In this document: positions 52,413 to 61,980 of the stretch, in pieces
Layout: every line of letters starts with the position of its first letter
Position numbering within the stretch: the first letter of the stretch is position 1
Source of the DNA: Salinihabitans flavidus
GTDB lineage: Bacteria; Pseudomonadota; Alphaproteobacteria; Rhodobacterales; Rhodobacteraceae
Direction of reading: 5' to 3'
Assembly: GCF_900110425.1 (NCBI RefSeq)
Contig: NZ_FODS01000006.1
Span: 121,767 to 185,766 of the forward strand
Length of the DNA stretch: 64,000 bases
The notes under the pieces: generated by a model
Told to the model about the DNA's origin: nothing
Database searches by the model: none
What the model saw: the letters and a program-made list of their open reading frames with translations, nothing else
Translations under genes and position numbers: made by a program

Positions 52413-52778
52413 TCAGGCCAGCACGCGCCGGATGGCGGCAACCAGCTTGACCTCGTCAAAGGGTTTGACGATCCAGCCCGTCGCACCCGCGCTACGCGCG
52501 CGTTCTTTCAGTTCCGGCGCGCTTTCCGTGGTCAGGACCAGGATTGGCAGCCCGCGAAGGAACGGCTGGTTGCGCACACCTTCGATGAAGCCAAAGCCAT
52601 CGAGTCTCGGCATGTTGATGTCGGTGATGGCGAGGTCGGGCTTATCGTTTTCGAGTTTTTCCAGCCCCTGTTTGCCATCCTCTGCAAGTTCGACATCGTA
52701 CCCCGCAGTGGTCAGTGCCTGTTCGAGCATACCGCGCATGGTGCGCGAATCGTCAACAGCCAGGATTTTCTGCCTCAT
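52413..52778 (-). CDS. CheY-like response regulator (first in operon)
   Basis: The 121-residue receiver domain starts MRQKILAVDDSRTMR, with the phospho-Asp in LAITDINMPRLDG, Thr in LVLTTES and Lys in WIVKPFD. This is the closest match to canonical CheY. It overlaps the STAS gene by 4 nt. The open frame extends upstream but belongs to STAS-gene antisense space, so the ATG at 52778 is preferred. Confidence 0.93.
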   Translation of the reverse strand: MRQKILAVDDSRTMRGMLEQALTTAGYDVELAEDGKQGLEKLENDKPDLAITDINMPRLDGFGFIEGVRNQPFLRGLPILVLTTESAPELKERARSAGATGWIVKPFDEVKLVAAIRRVLA

Positions 52779-53167
52779 GTCTTTACCATCTCCTGTTTCA
52801 AATCGTCGCTGATCCCCAGAAGCGTCAGCCCCTCTTCGAAGGCGGCCGACATTGCGGTGATGCGAAAATCGCAGCTGTCGCGCCTCCATTGCAGGAAGGC
52901 CGACAGGATCACCTGAAGCGCGAGTGCGCCGAGATGACTGACCTTCGAAGCATCCACCACCACCGGCGAATCCCGCAGGTGTTCGAAGGCTTCTGCCACT
53001 TCCTCTGCCGCAGCGAAGCCCAGTTCACCGGGTAATTCCATGTGGACGGGTGTGCGCGCACCGGCGTCTGTCTCGGCATTGTCGGTCGTCGTGAGGACAC
53101 CATTCGCTTCCGACGGGTCTGGCTGAATATCCTGTTGAAGAGCACTTTCTTCCATGATCGCACGCAT
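52775..53167 (-). CDS. STAS domain protein, first gene of the chemotaxis operon
   Basis: The 130-residue protein has an acidic N-terminus, then a STAS-like fold (about 40-125) with VVVDASKVSHLGALALQVIL. The Ser usual at the phosphorylation site of anti-sigma antagonists is not obvious. STAS genes heading che operons occur in other alphaproteobacteria, where their job is unclear. An in-frame ATG four codons downstream could also be the start. Confidence 0.83.
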   Translation of the reverse strand: MRAIMEESALQQDIQPDPSEANGVLTTTDNAETDAGARTPVHMELPGELGFAAAEEVAEAFEHLRDSPVVVDASKVSHLGALALQVILSAFLQWRRDSCDFRITAMSAAFEEGLTLLGISDDLKQEMVKT

Positions 53168-53325
53168 ACCCTCTCTGATCCGGTCTGGTCAGGACTGTAG
53201 GCATCTTGCGTTAACAGAACGTTCCTGCGGGGCGGGGCATGCGCCAAAACGATTGCTTCACAGTTGCAGACCGATCATTCACGGTCGAACGCGCTGATGG
53301 GCGACAGGTTTCGGGCACATGATGC

Positions 53326-53354
53326 TTGACCTCACCGGGGGCTTGTTTTACTCA
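53326..53354 (+). promoter_or_regulatory. Promoter of tRNA-Gly
   Basis: TTGACC (53326-53331) and TACTCA (53349-53354) are 17 nt apart, 12 nt before the mature tRNA 5' end. This arrangement is common for Rhodobacterales tRNA genes. Confidence 0.65.
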
Positions 53355-53366
53355 ACGTTTTGCAGG

Positions 53367-53440
53367 GCGGGCGTTGTGTAATGGTAAGACCTCAGCCTTC
53401 CAAGCTGATGATACGGGTTCGATTCCCGTCGCCCGCTCCA
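53367..53440 (+). tRNA. tRNA-Gly (anticodon TCC)
   Basis: A 74-nt cloverleaf: acceptor GCGGGCG (53367-53373) pairs with CGCCCGC (53430-53436), anticodon stem TCAGC/GCTGA encloses CTTCCAA with anticodon TCC, and the T arm is CGGGTTCGATTCCCG. The terminal CCA is encoded (53438-53440). Confidence 0.97.
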
Positions 53441-53545
53441 GCACCTTCGATACCGGCAATCCCTGCCTGACGTCTCGACGGCTGCCTGGCTTGACGCCCG
53501 CCGCACAGGGGGCCACTAAGGCCGCATCCAGCCAATGAGGGGCGC

Positions 53546-55342
53546 ATGGCCAGACAACCCACAGTGAACACCGCCGAATCCGAACGTGAGAAATCCCGTC
53601 GCATCGGGGCCTTGCGCAGCTTGTGGCCGTTTCTGGCGCCATACAAGGCTCTGGTTGTCGGGTCGGCGTTGTCGCTTATCCTGACCGCCTCGGTTTCTCT
53701 TATCTTGCCGATGGCCGTGCGCCGGGTGGTGGACAATTTCAACACCGAGGACGCGGGCCTTCTCGATCAGTATTTCCTTGCGGCGCTTGCGATCGCATCG
53801 CTTCTGGCGGTGGGTACGGCACTGCGCTATCTGCTGGTCACGCGGCTGGGGGAAAAGGCGGTCGCCGATATCCGCAAAGCGGTCTTCGACCGGGTGATCG
53901 GCATGAGCCCGGCGTTTTTCGAACGCATCATGACGGGCGAGGTGCTCAGCCGTATCACAACGGACACGACGCTCATCCTGTCGGTGATCGGTTCTTCAGT
54001 TTCTGTGGCGCTCCGGAACGTTCTGATCTTCATCGGCGGTCTGGTGCTGATGCTTTTCACCTCGGCCAAGCTCACCGGGCTCGTGCTCTTGCTGGTGCCG
54101 CTTGTCATCGTGCCGATACTGGTGCTCGGGCGACGACTTCGAACCTTGAGCCGGGAGAATCAGGACTGGATCGCGGCCAGTTCCGGCAATGCGGGCGAAT
54201 CGTTGAGCGCGGTGCAGACGGTGCAGGCCTTCAGCCAGGAATCCACCTCAAGCGCGGAATTTGCGGATGTCACCGAAGAGGCGCTGCGCTCGGCCATTCG
54301 GCGGATCAACACGCGTGCGGTCATGACCATGATCGTGATATTTCTGATCTTCACAGGCGTGGTCGGAGTGCTCTGGATGGGCGCACACGACGTGCGTGCC
54401 GGAATGATGAGTCCGGGCGCATTGGTACAGTTCGTCATCTATTCCGTTATGGTGGCGGGCGCCGTCGGGGCGCTTTCCGAAATCTGGGGAGAATTGCAGC
54501 GCGCGGCCGGGGCGACCGAACGTCTGGTGGACCTGCTGCACGCCTGCGATAGCGTGACCGATCCGGCCGTGCCGGTGGCGTTGCCGTCGCCCGTGCGCGG
54601 TGAAATCGGCTTTGAGAACGTGAGTTTCCGCTATCCCTCGCGGCCTGACGTGCCGGCGCTCGATGGGGTCAACCTGACCATTGAGCCGGGAGAGACAGTG
54701 GCGCTTGTGGGGCCGTCCGGCGCGGGAAAGTCCACCATCATTCAGCTTATCCTTCGTTTCCATGATCCGCAGTCGGGGCGGATCACACTCGATGGGGTCG
54801 ATTTGTCCACCATGACGCGAGCCGAGTTCCGCAAGGCGCTGGCACTGGTGCCGCAGGATCCGATGATCTTTGCCGGCTCCGCACTTGAAAACATCCGGTT
54901 CGGGCGGCCCGGCGCCACAGATGCCGAGGTCGAAGCCGCGGCGCGGGCGGCGGCGGCGCATGAGTTCATCACGGCTTTGCCTGAAGGCTACGCCTCTCGC
55001 CTTGGCGAGCGCGGTGTCACGCTGTCGGGCGGGCAGAAGCAGCGTATTGCGATTGCCCGCGCCATCCTGCGGGACGCGCCTGTTCTGCTTCTGGACGAGG
55101 CGACAAGCGCCCTCGATGCCGAAAGCGAGCGGCTGGTTCAGAACGCCGTGGATAGTTTGGCGCAATCGCGGACCACCATTATCGTCGCGCATCGTCTGGC
55201 GACGGTGAAAAAGGCCGACCGAATAGTGGTCATGGAGGGGGGCCGGATCGTGGCGCAGGGTCGCCATGATGAACTTGTGGCCGAAGGCGGCCTCTATGCA
55301 CGACTGGCCCGATTGCAATTTACCGACGGGGCGGCGGCGTGA
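53546..55342 (+). CDS. ABC exporter, fused membrane and ATPase domains (MsbA/lipid or drug type)
   Basis: The 598-residue half-transporter has six membrane helices (about 25-315) and an ATPase domain with Walker A LVGPSGAGKSTII (about 390), signature LSGGQKQRIAIARAI, Walker B VLLLDEATSALD and switch His in IVAHRL. It likely works as a homodimer exporting lipid, peptide or drug. The ribosome site GAGGGGC precedes the ATG. No substrate-binding or partner gene is nearby. Confidence 0.92.
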   Translation: MARQPTVNTAESEREKSRRIGALRSLWPFLAPYKALVVGSALSLILTASVSLILPMAVRRVVDNFNTEDAGLLDQYFLAALAIASLLAVGTALRYLLVTRLGEKAVADIRKAVFDRVIGMSPAFFERIMTGEVLSRITTDTTLILSVIGSSVSVALRNVLIFIGGLVLMLFTSAKLTGLVLLLVPLVIVPILVLGRRLRTLSRENQDWIAASSGNAGESLSAVQTVQAFSQESTSSAEFADVTEEALRSAIRRINTRAVMTMIVIFLIFTGVVGVLWMGAHDVRAGMMSPGALVQFVIYSVMVAGAVGALSEIWGELQRAAGATERLVDLLHACDSVTDPAVPVALPSPVRGEIGFENVSFRYPSRPDVPALDGVNLTIEPGETVALVGPSGAGKSTIIQLILRFHDPQSGRITLDGVDLSTMTRAEFRKALALVPQDPMIFAGSALENIRFGRPGATDAEVEAAARAAAAHEFITALPEGYASRLGERGVTLSGGQKQRIAIARAILRDAPVLLLDEATSALDAESERLVQNAVDSLAQSRTTIIVAHRLATVKKADRIVVMEGGRIVAQGRHDELVAEGGLYARLARLQFTDGAAA

Positions 55343-55479
55343 GTGCGATCCCTTTGAAATGTGGATGTCGAAAAAGCGTTCCCCCCTGTCACGCTGTTCT
55401 TTACTCGGTGGCATGACGTCTGGAGTTGATTGGCCCGCGCTTCCGTCCCGTCAAATGGCTGGAAGTTTGACGCAACGTT

Positions 55480-55530
55480 TCGGCGCGGCTTGACCCGGCG
55501 TCGGCGCGGCTTGACCCGGCGTCGGCGCGG
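55480..55530. repeat. 21-bp tandem repeat, about 2.4 copies, upstream of the acyl-CoA synthetase gene
   Basis: TCGGCGCGGCTTGACCCGGC plus a final G recurs exactly at 55480-55500 and 55501-55521, with nine more matching bases at 55522-55530. Each full unit contains TTGACC, a -35-like hexamer. It lies 90 nt before the synthetase ATG. Confidence 0.8.
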
Positions 55531-55620
55531 GCAGGGCACTTGCTCCGCTGGCGATTTCGCTTCATCCTGACACAAACGGGCCGGCGCCTGATCTACCGGC
55601 CACTCGGGGAGGGAAACCGA

Positions 55621-57513
55621 ATGAGCTTTGCGTCGATCGAAGACCGAAACGAGATCGAGAATGAAATGCCATGGGGAGAGCGGGATCTTCCTGCGACTCT
55701 CTATCAACTTCTGACAGGCACACGGGACCGTTTTCCCGACCGTCCGGCGGTCAGCTTTCAACTTCTGTCGGGACCGACCGACAAGGCCGAGACCCTGACC
55801 TGGGCGGAGCTTCACACCCGTGTCACTCAGGCGGCGAATCTCTTTCGCTCCCTCGGGGTCAAGGAAACCGATACGATTGCCTATGTGTTGCCCAACAGCA
55901 ATGAGACGCTGATCACGATGCTGGGCGGTACCGTGGCCGGTATTGTCAATCCTATCAATCCGTTGCTGGAGCCTGAACAGATCGGCGCGATCCTGCGCGA
56001 GACCGATGCGAAGGTCGTGGTCACGCTCAAGTCGTTTCCCAAGACGGATGTGGCGCAGAAGATGGCCGAGGCCGTGCGCCATGCGCCACATGTGCATACC
56101 GTGCTGGAGATCGACCTCAACCGCTATCTCTCCCCGCCGAAAAGCTGGATCGTTCCATTGATCCGACCGAAGAACGGACGAAACCACCACGCCGACGTGA
56201 AGAGCTTTCACACCGAGTTGGAGAAACAGAACACAACGCTCGATTTCGCCGACAGCACTGGCGACAGGGTGGCGGCCTATTTTCATACCGGCGGCACCAC
56301 GGGCATGCCGAAGGTGGCGCAACACCTCTATTCCGGGATGATCTATAACGGCTGGCTGGGCGATCGGCTGCTGTTCACCGAACAGGACAATATCATGTGT
56401 CCTCTGCCCATGTTCCATGTCTTCGCGGTGCATGTGATCGTCATGGCGTCGCTTGCGTCGGGCGCACATGTGGTCTTTCCCACGCCTGCGGGGTATCGCG
56501 GCGACGGGGTGTTCGACAATTTCTGGAAACTGATCGAACGCTGGAAAATCTCCTTTATCATCACCGTTCCGACGGCCGTTTCGGCGCTGATGCAGCGCAA
56601 GGTGAATGCTGACATCTCCAGCGTGAAACAGGCGTTTTCCGGTTCCGCCCCCATGCCGATGGAGCTTTTCAAGAGGTTTGAATCATCCTGCGGCGTCACC
56701 ATCGTGGAAGGCTATGGCCTCACGGAGGCGACCTGCCTTGTATCGTGCAACCCGCCGGAAGGCACGAAAAAGGTCGGCTCCGTCGGGATTCCCTTCCCCC
56801 ATACCGATGTGCGCATTTATCGCGAGTCTCCCGACGGGCCGGTGGAATGCGCAGTGGATGAGGTGGGCGAGATCTGCGTGTCCAATCCCGGCGTCTATGC
56901 CGGCCATACCTATACCGAAACGGACAAGAACCGCGATCTGTTCTACCATGACAAATACCTGCGCACCGGCGATCTGGGCCGGATCGACGGCGATGGCTAC
57001 CTCTGGATCACCGGGCGGGCCAAGGATCTGATTATCCGGGGCGGTCACAACATAGACCCCGCCGAGATCGAAGAGGCGCTTCTGGCCCATCCGGCGGTGG
57101 CGTTTGCCGGGGCGATCGGGCAGCCCGACGCCCATTCCGGCGAGATGCCCTGTGCCTATGTCGAGCTGGTCGAAGGTGGGGAGGTCGCCGCCGAGGATTT
57201 GATGGCCCATTGCAAGGTGCATGTGCACGAACGCGCCGCCCACCCCAAGCATGTGGAGGTGCTTGACGAGCTTCCGAAAACCGCCGTGGGCAAGGTGTTC
57301 AAACCAGACCTGCGCAAACGCGCCATCACGCGTATCTACAATGCGGAACTGGAAAACGCCGGGCTCGCCGCGCGGGTTGTCGAGGTGGTTGACGACAAGA
57401 AACGCGGGCTGGTCGCACGGATCGACCGCACGGGGGCCGGCGAGGATGCGCAGGTCAGCGAGGTTCTCGGCGCCTTCACGCGTCCCTGGGAATGGACGGA
57501 CGACGCGCGATAG
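55621..57513 (+). CDS. Acyl-CoA synthetase (AMP-forming, fatty acid type)
   Basis: The 630-residue enzyme has the AMP-binding loop AYFHTGGTTGMPKVAQH (about residue 220), GYGLTEATCLVSCNPPEG, the hinge YLRTGDLGRIDGDGYLWITGR and the catalytic Lys in LPKTAVGKVFKPDLR. It activates a carboxylic acid to acyl-CoA; chain length is not fixed. The ATG at 55621 (MSFASIEDRNE) follows GAGGGAAACCG. Confidence 0.9.
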   Translation: MSFASIEDRNEIENEMPWGERDLPATLYQLLTGTRDRFPDRPAVSFQLLSGPTDKAETLTWAELHTRVTQAANLFRSLGVKETDTIAYVLPNSNETLITMLGGTVAGIVNPINPLLEPEQIGAILRETDAKVVVTLKSFPKTDVAQKMAEAVRHAPHVHTVLEIDLNRYLSPPKSWIVPLIRPKNGRNHHADVKSFHTELEKQNTTLDFADSTGDRVAAYFHTGGTTGMPKVAQHLYSGMIYNGWLGDRLLFTEQDNIMCPLPMFHVFAVHVIVMASLASGAHVVFPTPAGYRGDGVFDNFWKLIERWKISFIITVPTAVSALMQRKVNADISSVKQAFSGSAPMPMELFKRFESSCGVTIVEGYGLTEATCLVSCNPPEGTKKVGSVGIPFPHTDVRIYRESPDGPVECAVDEVGEICVSNPGVYAGHTYTETDKNRDLFYHDKYLRTGDLGRIDGDGYLWITGRAKDLIIRGGHNIDPAEIEEALLAHPAVAFAGAIGQPDAHSGEMPCAYVELVEGGEVAAEDLMAHCKVHVHERAAHPKHVEVLDELPKTAVGKVFKPDLRKRAITRIYNAELENAGLAARVVEVVDDKKRGLVARIDRTGAGEDAQVSEVLGAFTRPWEWTDDAR

Positions 57514-57537
57514 CCGGGGCCGGAGCGGGTGACTCCC

Positions 57538-59052
57538 ATGACCCATATCCTCGCGATCGATCAGGGCACGACCTCCAGCAGGGCGATCCTGTTCGACGGG
57601 GACATGCGCCCGGTGGCCAGCGCCCAGCGGGAATTTACCCAGCATTTTCCGCGCACTGGCTGGATTGAACACGATCCCGAAGAAATCTGGCAAGGCGTTC
57701 TGGCAACCTGTCGGGAGGTGATGGACAAGACCGGCGTGAACGCGGCTCAGATCGCGGGAATCGGGATCACCAACCAGCGGGAGACCACGGTGCTCTGGGA
57801 CCGTGAGACCGGAAGGCCGCTCCACTCCGCGATCGTCTGGCAGGATCGGCGGACCGCTGGCATCTGCCACGCGCTGCACGCGGGCGGGCACGAGTCCCGC
57901 GTGAATGAGGTGACCGGACTCCTGCTCGACCCCTATTTCTCCGCGACGAAGATCAGATGGATTCTCGATCAGATCGACGGCGGCATGGCCCTTGCGCGGC
58001 AGGGGAAGATCGCCTTCGGAACGATCGACAGCTGGCTGATCTGGAAGCTGACAGGCGGCGCGGTCCACGCCACCGATGCCACAAATGCCGCGCGCACGAT
58101 GCTGTTCGACATCCACAAGGGAAAGTGGAGCGAAGAGATGTGCGCCCTGTTCGGCATCCCCGATAAGATGCTGGCCGATGTGTGCGATTGCGCCGGCGAT
58201 TTCGGCACCACCGAGGCCGCACTGTTCGGCGCACCGATCCCCATTCGCGGCGTCGCGGGCGACCAGCAGGCGGCGACCATCGGGCAGGCGTGCTTTGCCC
58301 CCGGGATGATGAAGGCGACCTATGGAACGGGCTGCTTTGCGCTTCTCAATACCGGGGAACGCGCGGTGCGCTCGCAAAACCGGCTGCTGACCACTATCGC
58401 CTATCAAATTGACGGAAAACGGATTTTCGCACTGGAAGGCGCGATCTTCAACGCCGGAACCGTGGTGCAGTGGTTGCGCGACGGGCTTGGCCTGATCACG
58501 ACGGCCGCGCAGACGCAGGCCTTGGCAGAGGCCGCCGACAGAACCCAGGATCTCATCCTCGTGCCGGCTTTCACCGGGCTTGGCGCGCCCTATTGGGCGC
58601 CGGAGTGCCGTGGCGCGATATTCGGCCTGACGCGCAATTCGGGACCCGCGGAGTTCGCCCGCGCCGCGCTGGAAAGCGTCGGGTTCCAGACCCGCGATCT
58701 GCTCGAGGCGATGCAGGCCGACATGGGTGTCGCGACGGCGGGCGAGGTGCTGCGTGTGGATGGCGGGATGACGGTGAGCGACTGGACGATGCAGTTTCTG
58801 GCCGACGTGATCGGCGCCCCGGTGGACCGGCCCGAAGTGGCCGAAAGCACCGCGCTCGGCGCGGCGTGGCTGGCGGGAATGCGGGCGGGCGTTTACCCCG
58901 ACATGGACGGGTTCGCACGGGGCTGGCGCCTCGATCGGCGGTTCGAACCGGAGATGCAAACGGCCCACCGAGAAGAGCGGTATGCCGCCTGGAAAACGGC
59001 GGTGGCGGCGGTGCTGTCCACCCAAACCGGCGAATCAGGGTTAACGCGCTGA
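57538..59052 (+). CDS. glpK: Glycerol kinase
   Basis: GlpK makes glycerol-3-phosphate from glycerol and ATP. The 504-residue FGGY kinase has [50 protein letters not shown] and [13 protein letters not shown]. The ATG at 57538 ([10 protein letters not shown]) was chosen over GTG at 57529. The last six codons (ESGLTR) and the stop lie inside the dispersed repeat that starts at 59031, so the natural C-terminus may have been altered by it. glpD, glpF and glpR are absent. Confidence 0.95.
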   Translation: MTHILAIDQGTTSSRAILFDGDMRPVASAQREFTQHFPRTGWIEHDPEEIWQGVLATCREVMDKTGVNAAQIAGIGITNQRETTVLWDRETGRPLHSAIVWQDRRTAGICHALHAGGHESRVNEVTGLLLDPYFSATKIRWILDQIDGGMALARQGKIAFGTIDSWLIWKLTGGAVHATDATNAARTMLFDIHKGKWSEEMCALFGIPDKMLADVCDCAGDFGTTEAALFGAPIPIRGVAGDQQAATIGQACFAPGMMKATYGTGCFALLNTGERAVRSQNRLLTTIAYQIDGKRIFALEGAIFNAGTVVQWLRDGLGLITTAAQTQALAEAADRTQDLILVPAFTGLGAPYWAPECRGAIFGLTRNSGPAEFARAALESVGFQTRDLLEAMQADMGVATAGEVLRVDGGMTVSDWTMQFLADVIGAPVDRPEVAESTALGAAWLAGMRAGVYPDMDGFARGWRLDRRFEPEMQTAHREERYAAWKTAVAAVLSTQTGESGLTR

Positions 59053-59292
59053 AAACGCTAAAAAACCCGTTTCGGTATCACGTCGGTAAAACGTCGGTAT
59101 CGCGTCGGTGCCGAAAGCCGCGCCATGCCCGTTCAGGCCACTGTGAACGCGGCGCGCGTTGCTTTTTCGAGTATTTTGGGAACAGAGAAAGGGCAGGTCT
59201 CCTGCTGCGTCTTCTCGGGTCAAATACCTCGGGGTCCGGGGCAGAGCCCCGGGGCCTGCGTGGCCTGAGCGCAAGGATGGAGAAGAGCGCCG
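59031..59292 (+). repeat. Dispersed ~262-bp repeat, copy B
   Basis: It matches copy A (9555-9816) in order and length, with scattered substitutions and a few single-base indels. The CGTCGGT units (about 59081-59108), the central hairpin GGCAGG-TCT-CCTGCT (59192-59206) and the CCGGGGC-AGA-GCCCCGG hairpin (about 59236-59252) are all kept. It begins inside the glpK coding sequence and ends 30 nt before dtd. Confidence 0.85.
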
Positions 59293-59321
59293 CACGGCGC
59301 GCCGCCGGGGCGGGCCCGGCT

Positions 59322-59759
59322 TCAGACGTCGAGCCAGATGGTCACCGGCCCGTCATTGACCAGCGCCACCTTCATGTCGGCGCCGAAGCGGCCGCGCGCG
59401 GTCTCGATGCCCTGCGCGGCGAGACGGTCGGAGACACGGGTGAAAAGCCGCTCCCCCTCGGCCGGGGCGGCGGCGGCGGAGAAGCCGGGGCGGTTGCCGC
59501 GCGCGGTGTCGGCGGCGAGGGTGAATTGCGGCACCACGAGCGCCGCGCCGCCCGTGTCGGTCAGCGAGCGGTTCATCCGGCCCGCGTCATCGGCGAAGAT
59601 GCGCAGCTTGGCGATCCTGGCGGCGCTCTTGTCGGCCTGCGCCGCGCCATCGCCCCGCATCGCACAGAGCAGGATCACGAGGCCGGGGCCGATCTCTCCG
59701 ATCACCGCGCCATCGACGGTCACGGAGGCTTCGCTCACACGTTGCAGCAGGGCTCTCAT
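59322..59759 (-). CDS. dtd: D-aminoacyl-tRNA deacylase
   Basis: Dtd frees D-amino acids from mischarged tRNA. The 145-residue protein begins [17 protein letters not shown] and has [10 protein letters not shown] (the usual SQFT reads PQFT) and [11 protein letters not shown], the two loops of the active site. Length is normal. Its start overlaps the kinase stop by 4 nt. Confidence 0.92.
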   Translation of the reverse strand: MRALLQRVSEASVTVDGAVIGEIGPGLVILLCAMRGDGAAQADKSAARIAKLRIFADDAGRMNRSLTDTGGAALVVPQFTLAADTARGNRPGFSAAAAPAEGERLFTRVSDRLAAQGIETARGRFGADMKVALVNDGPVTIWLDV

Positions 59760-60676
59760 CGCATCTCTCCTGTGGTGGGTGGATCGGCGCCGGGGCGCGT
59801 CACCGACAGCGAGGCGGCGCGGATGCCGTGGGCCAGCGCGTCGTGCAAGACCGCTTCGGGTGCCAATGCCAGTGCCTGTGGCGTGAGCTGGCCGCGATCG
59901 CTCAGCAAGGCCAGAACCGCGGCAAGGAAGCTGTCGCCCGCGCCCACGGTGTCGGCCACCGTCACCTGCGGCGCGGGCAGGTGCAGCGCGCCGTGCCGCG
60001 AATGGGCGGTGGCGCCGCCCGCGCCGTGGGTGACCAGCACAAGCGCCACGCGCCCCGAAAGAAACGCGGCGGGCGGGCCGGGGCGGAGCCAGTCGAAATC
60101 CTCGTCCGACAGCTTGATCACATCGGCCTGCGCCATCATCCGCGCCAGCCGCGCGCGATAGGCGGCCTCCACCTCTGTGCCGATGAGGGCAGGGCGGACA
60201 TTGGCATCCAGCACGCACAATCGCTCCGGCCCGGCTCTCTGCATCAGCGCCTCGAACGTGCCCGCGCCGGGGGTGCGGAGCAGGCTGATGCCGCCGAACA
60301 CCAGCGCGCCCACGCCGTCGAGCGCGGGCAGATCAGCATGAGACAGGCACCGCCCGGCGCTGGCCTCGTCGAAGAAGCTGAACTCCGGGCTACCCTCCGT
60401 CAGATGCACGAAAGCCAGCGTGGAGGGGGCGGGCGTCACCGCCGCGCGGGACAGGTCCACCCTTTCGCCCGCCATCCGGTCACGCAGCAGGCGGCCGAAG
60501 GCGTCGGTGGACAGACCGCCGAAGAACCCCGCCCGCTGGCCCAGCCGCGCAAGCGCGATGGCCACATTCACCGCCGCGCCACCGCAGGCGGGGGCAAAGC
60601 AGGGGCGACCATCGCCGGTGGTGGCGGGCAGCATGTCGATCACGGCCTCGCCGCAGGTCAGGATCATCGGGCGCAT
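59756..60676 (-). CDS. PfkB family carbohydrate kinase (fructokinase-like)
   Basis: The 306-residue kinase starts [17 protein letters not shown], with [15 protein letters not shown] and the catalytic Asp loop [17 protein letters not shown]. Family members phosphorylate fructose, other sugars or nucleosides; the N-terminal CGEAVIDM form suggests fructokinase. The ATG at 60676 is preferred over in-frame upstream starts. It overlaps dtd by 4 nt. Confidence 0.9.
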   Translation of the reverse strand: MRPMILTCGEAVIDMLPATTGDGRPCFAPACGGAAVNVAIALARLGQRAGFFGGLSTDAFGRLLRDRMAGERVDLSRAAVTPAPSTLAFVHLTEGSPEFSFFDEASAGRCLSHADLPALDGVGALVFGGISLLRTPGAGTFEALMQRAGPERLCVLDANVRPALIGTEVEAAYRARLARMMAQADVIKLSDEDFDWLRPGPPAAFLSGRVALVLVTHGAGGATAHSRHGALHLPAPQVTVADTVGAGDSFLAAVLALLSDRGQLTPQALALAPEAVLHDALAHGIRAASLSVTRPGADPPTTGEMR

Positions 60677-60719
60677 GGCGCGACCCTGACGCGGCGCGCG
60701 CGCCCGGGCAAGGCGGAAG

Positions 60720-60749
60720 TTGACACCGATCAATGACGGGCGGTGAAAA
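60720..60749 (+). promoter_or_regulatory. Tentative promoter of hsp20
   Basis: A perfect -35 TTGACA (60720-60725) lies 18 nt before TGAAAA (60744-60749), about 61 nt ahead of the hsp20 start. The -10 is poor and no RpoH-type element is seen. Confidence 0.3.
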
Positions 60750-60810
60750 GCGGTGCAGCCTGTCCGCTGTTCACGAGATTTCACTCGTCAGCACAAGGAG
60801 GAATCGAATC

Positions 60811-61227
60811 ATGGTTGAGAAATCGCAAGGGGCAGGGCTCTTTCCGTCGCTGTATGAGCCGTTCCGCAGCATGGGCACGCGGCTGGCCGATTGGCTATCG
60901 CCCGCGTCGGAGGCATCGTCGGATGATGGTGCCTACAAGATCGCGATGGAGCTTCCCGGCGTGGAAGATGCCGATCTGGACCTGACCGTTGACAATGGCG
61001 TCGTCTCGGTCCGGGGGGAAAAGAAGACCTCGCGCGAGGAAGAGGGCGAGACATGGTATTTCTCGGAGCGTCAGTATGGCGCCTTCAGCCGGTCGTTCCG
61101 CCTTCCGGCCGACGCCGATGAGGCGGGGGTCAAGGCCGATCTGAAGGACGGGGTGCTGACCATCACCGTGCCGAAGAAAGGCCCCGAGACGAAAGCGGCC
61201 AAATCGGTGAAGATCAACCGCGGCTGA
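60811..61227 (+). CDS. Hsp20/alpha-crystallin small heat shock protein
   Basis: The 138-residue chaperone has an alpha-crystallin domain from about residue 40 (YKIAMELPGVEDADLDLTVD), the RSFRLPADADEAGVKADLKDG strand region, and the C-terminal tail. It holds unfolded proteins without ATP. The ribosome site AGGAGGAATCGAATC precedes the ATG. A terminator follows 24 nt after the stop. Confidence 0.93.
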   Translation: MVEKSQGAGLFPSLYEPFRSMGTRLADWLSPASEASSDDGAYKIAMELPGVEDADLDLTVDNGVVSVRGEKKTSREEEGETWYFSERQYGAFSRSFRLPADADEAGVKADLKDGVLTITVPKKGPETKAAKSVKINRG

Positions 61228-61250
61228 GACACGGCACGGGCGCAGAGCGG

Positions 61251-61278
61251 CCCCGGCCCCCGTGTGCCGGGGTCTTTT
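61251..61278 (+). terminator. Rho-independent terminator after hsp20
   Basis: CCCCGGC (61251-61257) pairs with GCCGGGG (61266-61272) around an 8-nt loop and is followed by TCTTTT. It also faces the 3' end of the convergent nitroreductase gene. Confidence 0.8.
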
Positions 61279-61298
61279 CATGGCCGGTGGCAGCCGGT

Positions 61299-61970
61299 TC
61301 AGTCCTTCCAGGTGACCAGATCGTCCAGCGTCGCGCGTTCGGTGCGGAACCCGTTGGCGGGGTGGTCCGTGTCCTCATACCCGAAGGAGATGGCGGCAAG
61401 CACGCGGTCCTCGTCGGGGATGCCGAGATGCGCGCGCACCACATCCGAATAAAAGGCGATGGCCGCCTGCGGCACGCTGGCCACGCCGCGCGCCTGCGCC
61501 GAAAGGCAGAAGGCGGTGATATAGCCGCCGCAGTCGAGCGCGCCATAGGGGCCGAGTTCCGCCGCGCTGGTGATCAGCGCCACATGCGGCGCGCCGAAGA
61601 AGCGGTAATTCTCGCGCATCTGGCGGGCGGTGGCGGCGCGGTCGGCCTTGGGGATGCCCACGGCGTCATAGAGCTGATAGCCGCAGCGGCGGCGGCGCTC
61701 TCGTCGCGGGCCGGTATAGCGCTCGGGAAACGGAAAATCGGCCGAGGGGGCGCCGTGATCGAAGGCGTCGGTCATCGCCGCGCGGAATGCGTCGGTCGCC
61801 GCGCCGGAGGTCAGCCAGACCTTCCACGGCTGCGCATTGCACCATGACGGCGCACGGCCCGCGTCGCGCAGAATTGCCTCGATCACCGGGCGCGGCACCG
61901 GATCGGGGCGGAAGGCGCGGCACGAATGGCGGGTGTCGAGCAGCCGTGTGAGGGCCTGCTGGTCGGTCAT
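61299..61970 (-). CDS. Nitroreductase family flavoprotein
   Basis: The 223-residue protein has the FMN-binding N-terminal TRHSCRAFRPDPVP and the characteristic APSWCNAQPWKVW loop, plus FCLSAQARGVASVPQAAI near the C-terminus. The family reduces nitroaromatics, quinones or enones with NAD(P)H through FMN. No cobalamin genes are nearby, so BluB is not implied. It converges with hsp20. Confidence 0.9.
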   Translation of the reverse strand: MTDQQALTRLLDTRHSCRAFRPDPVPRPVIEAILRDAGRAPSWCNAQPWKVWLTSGAATDAFRAAMTDAFDHGAPSADFPFPERYTGPRRERRRRCGYQLYDAVGIPKADRAATARQMRENYRFFGAPHVALITSAAELGPYGALDCGGYITAFCLSAQARGVASVPQAAIAFYSDVVRAHLGIPDEDRVLAAISFGYEDTDHPANGFRTERATLDDLVTWKD

Positions 61971-61980
61971 GATCTGTCCC

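Noticed and set aside
53546..55342. Siderophore or RiPP exporter linked to the TSGL cassette
   Set aside because: The ABC exporter is 27 kb away with no shared signals; no support for a link.
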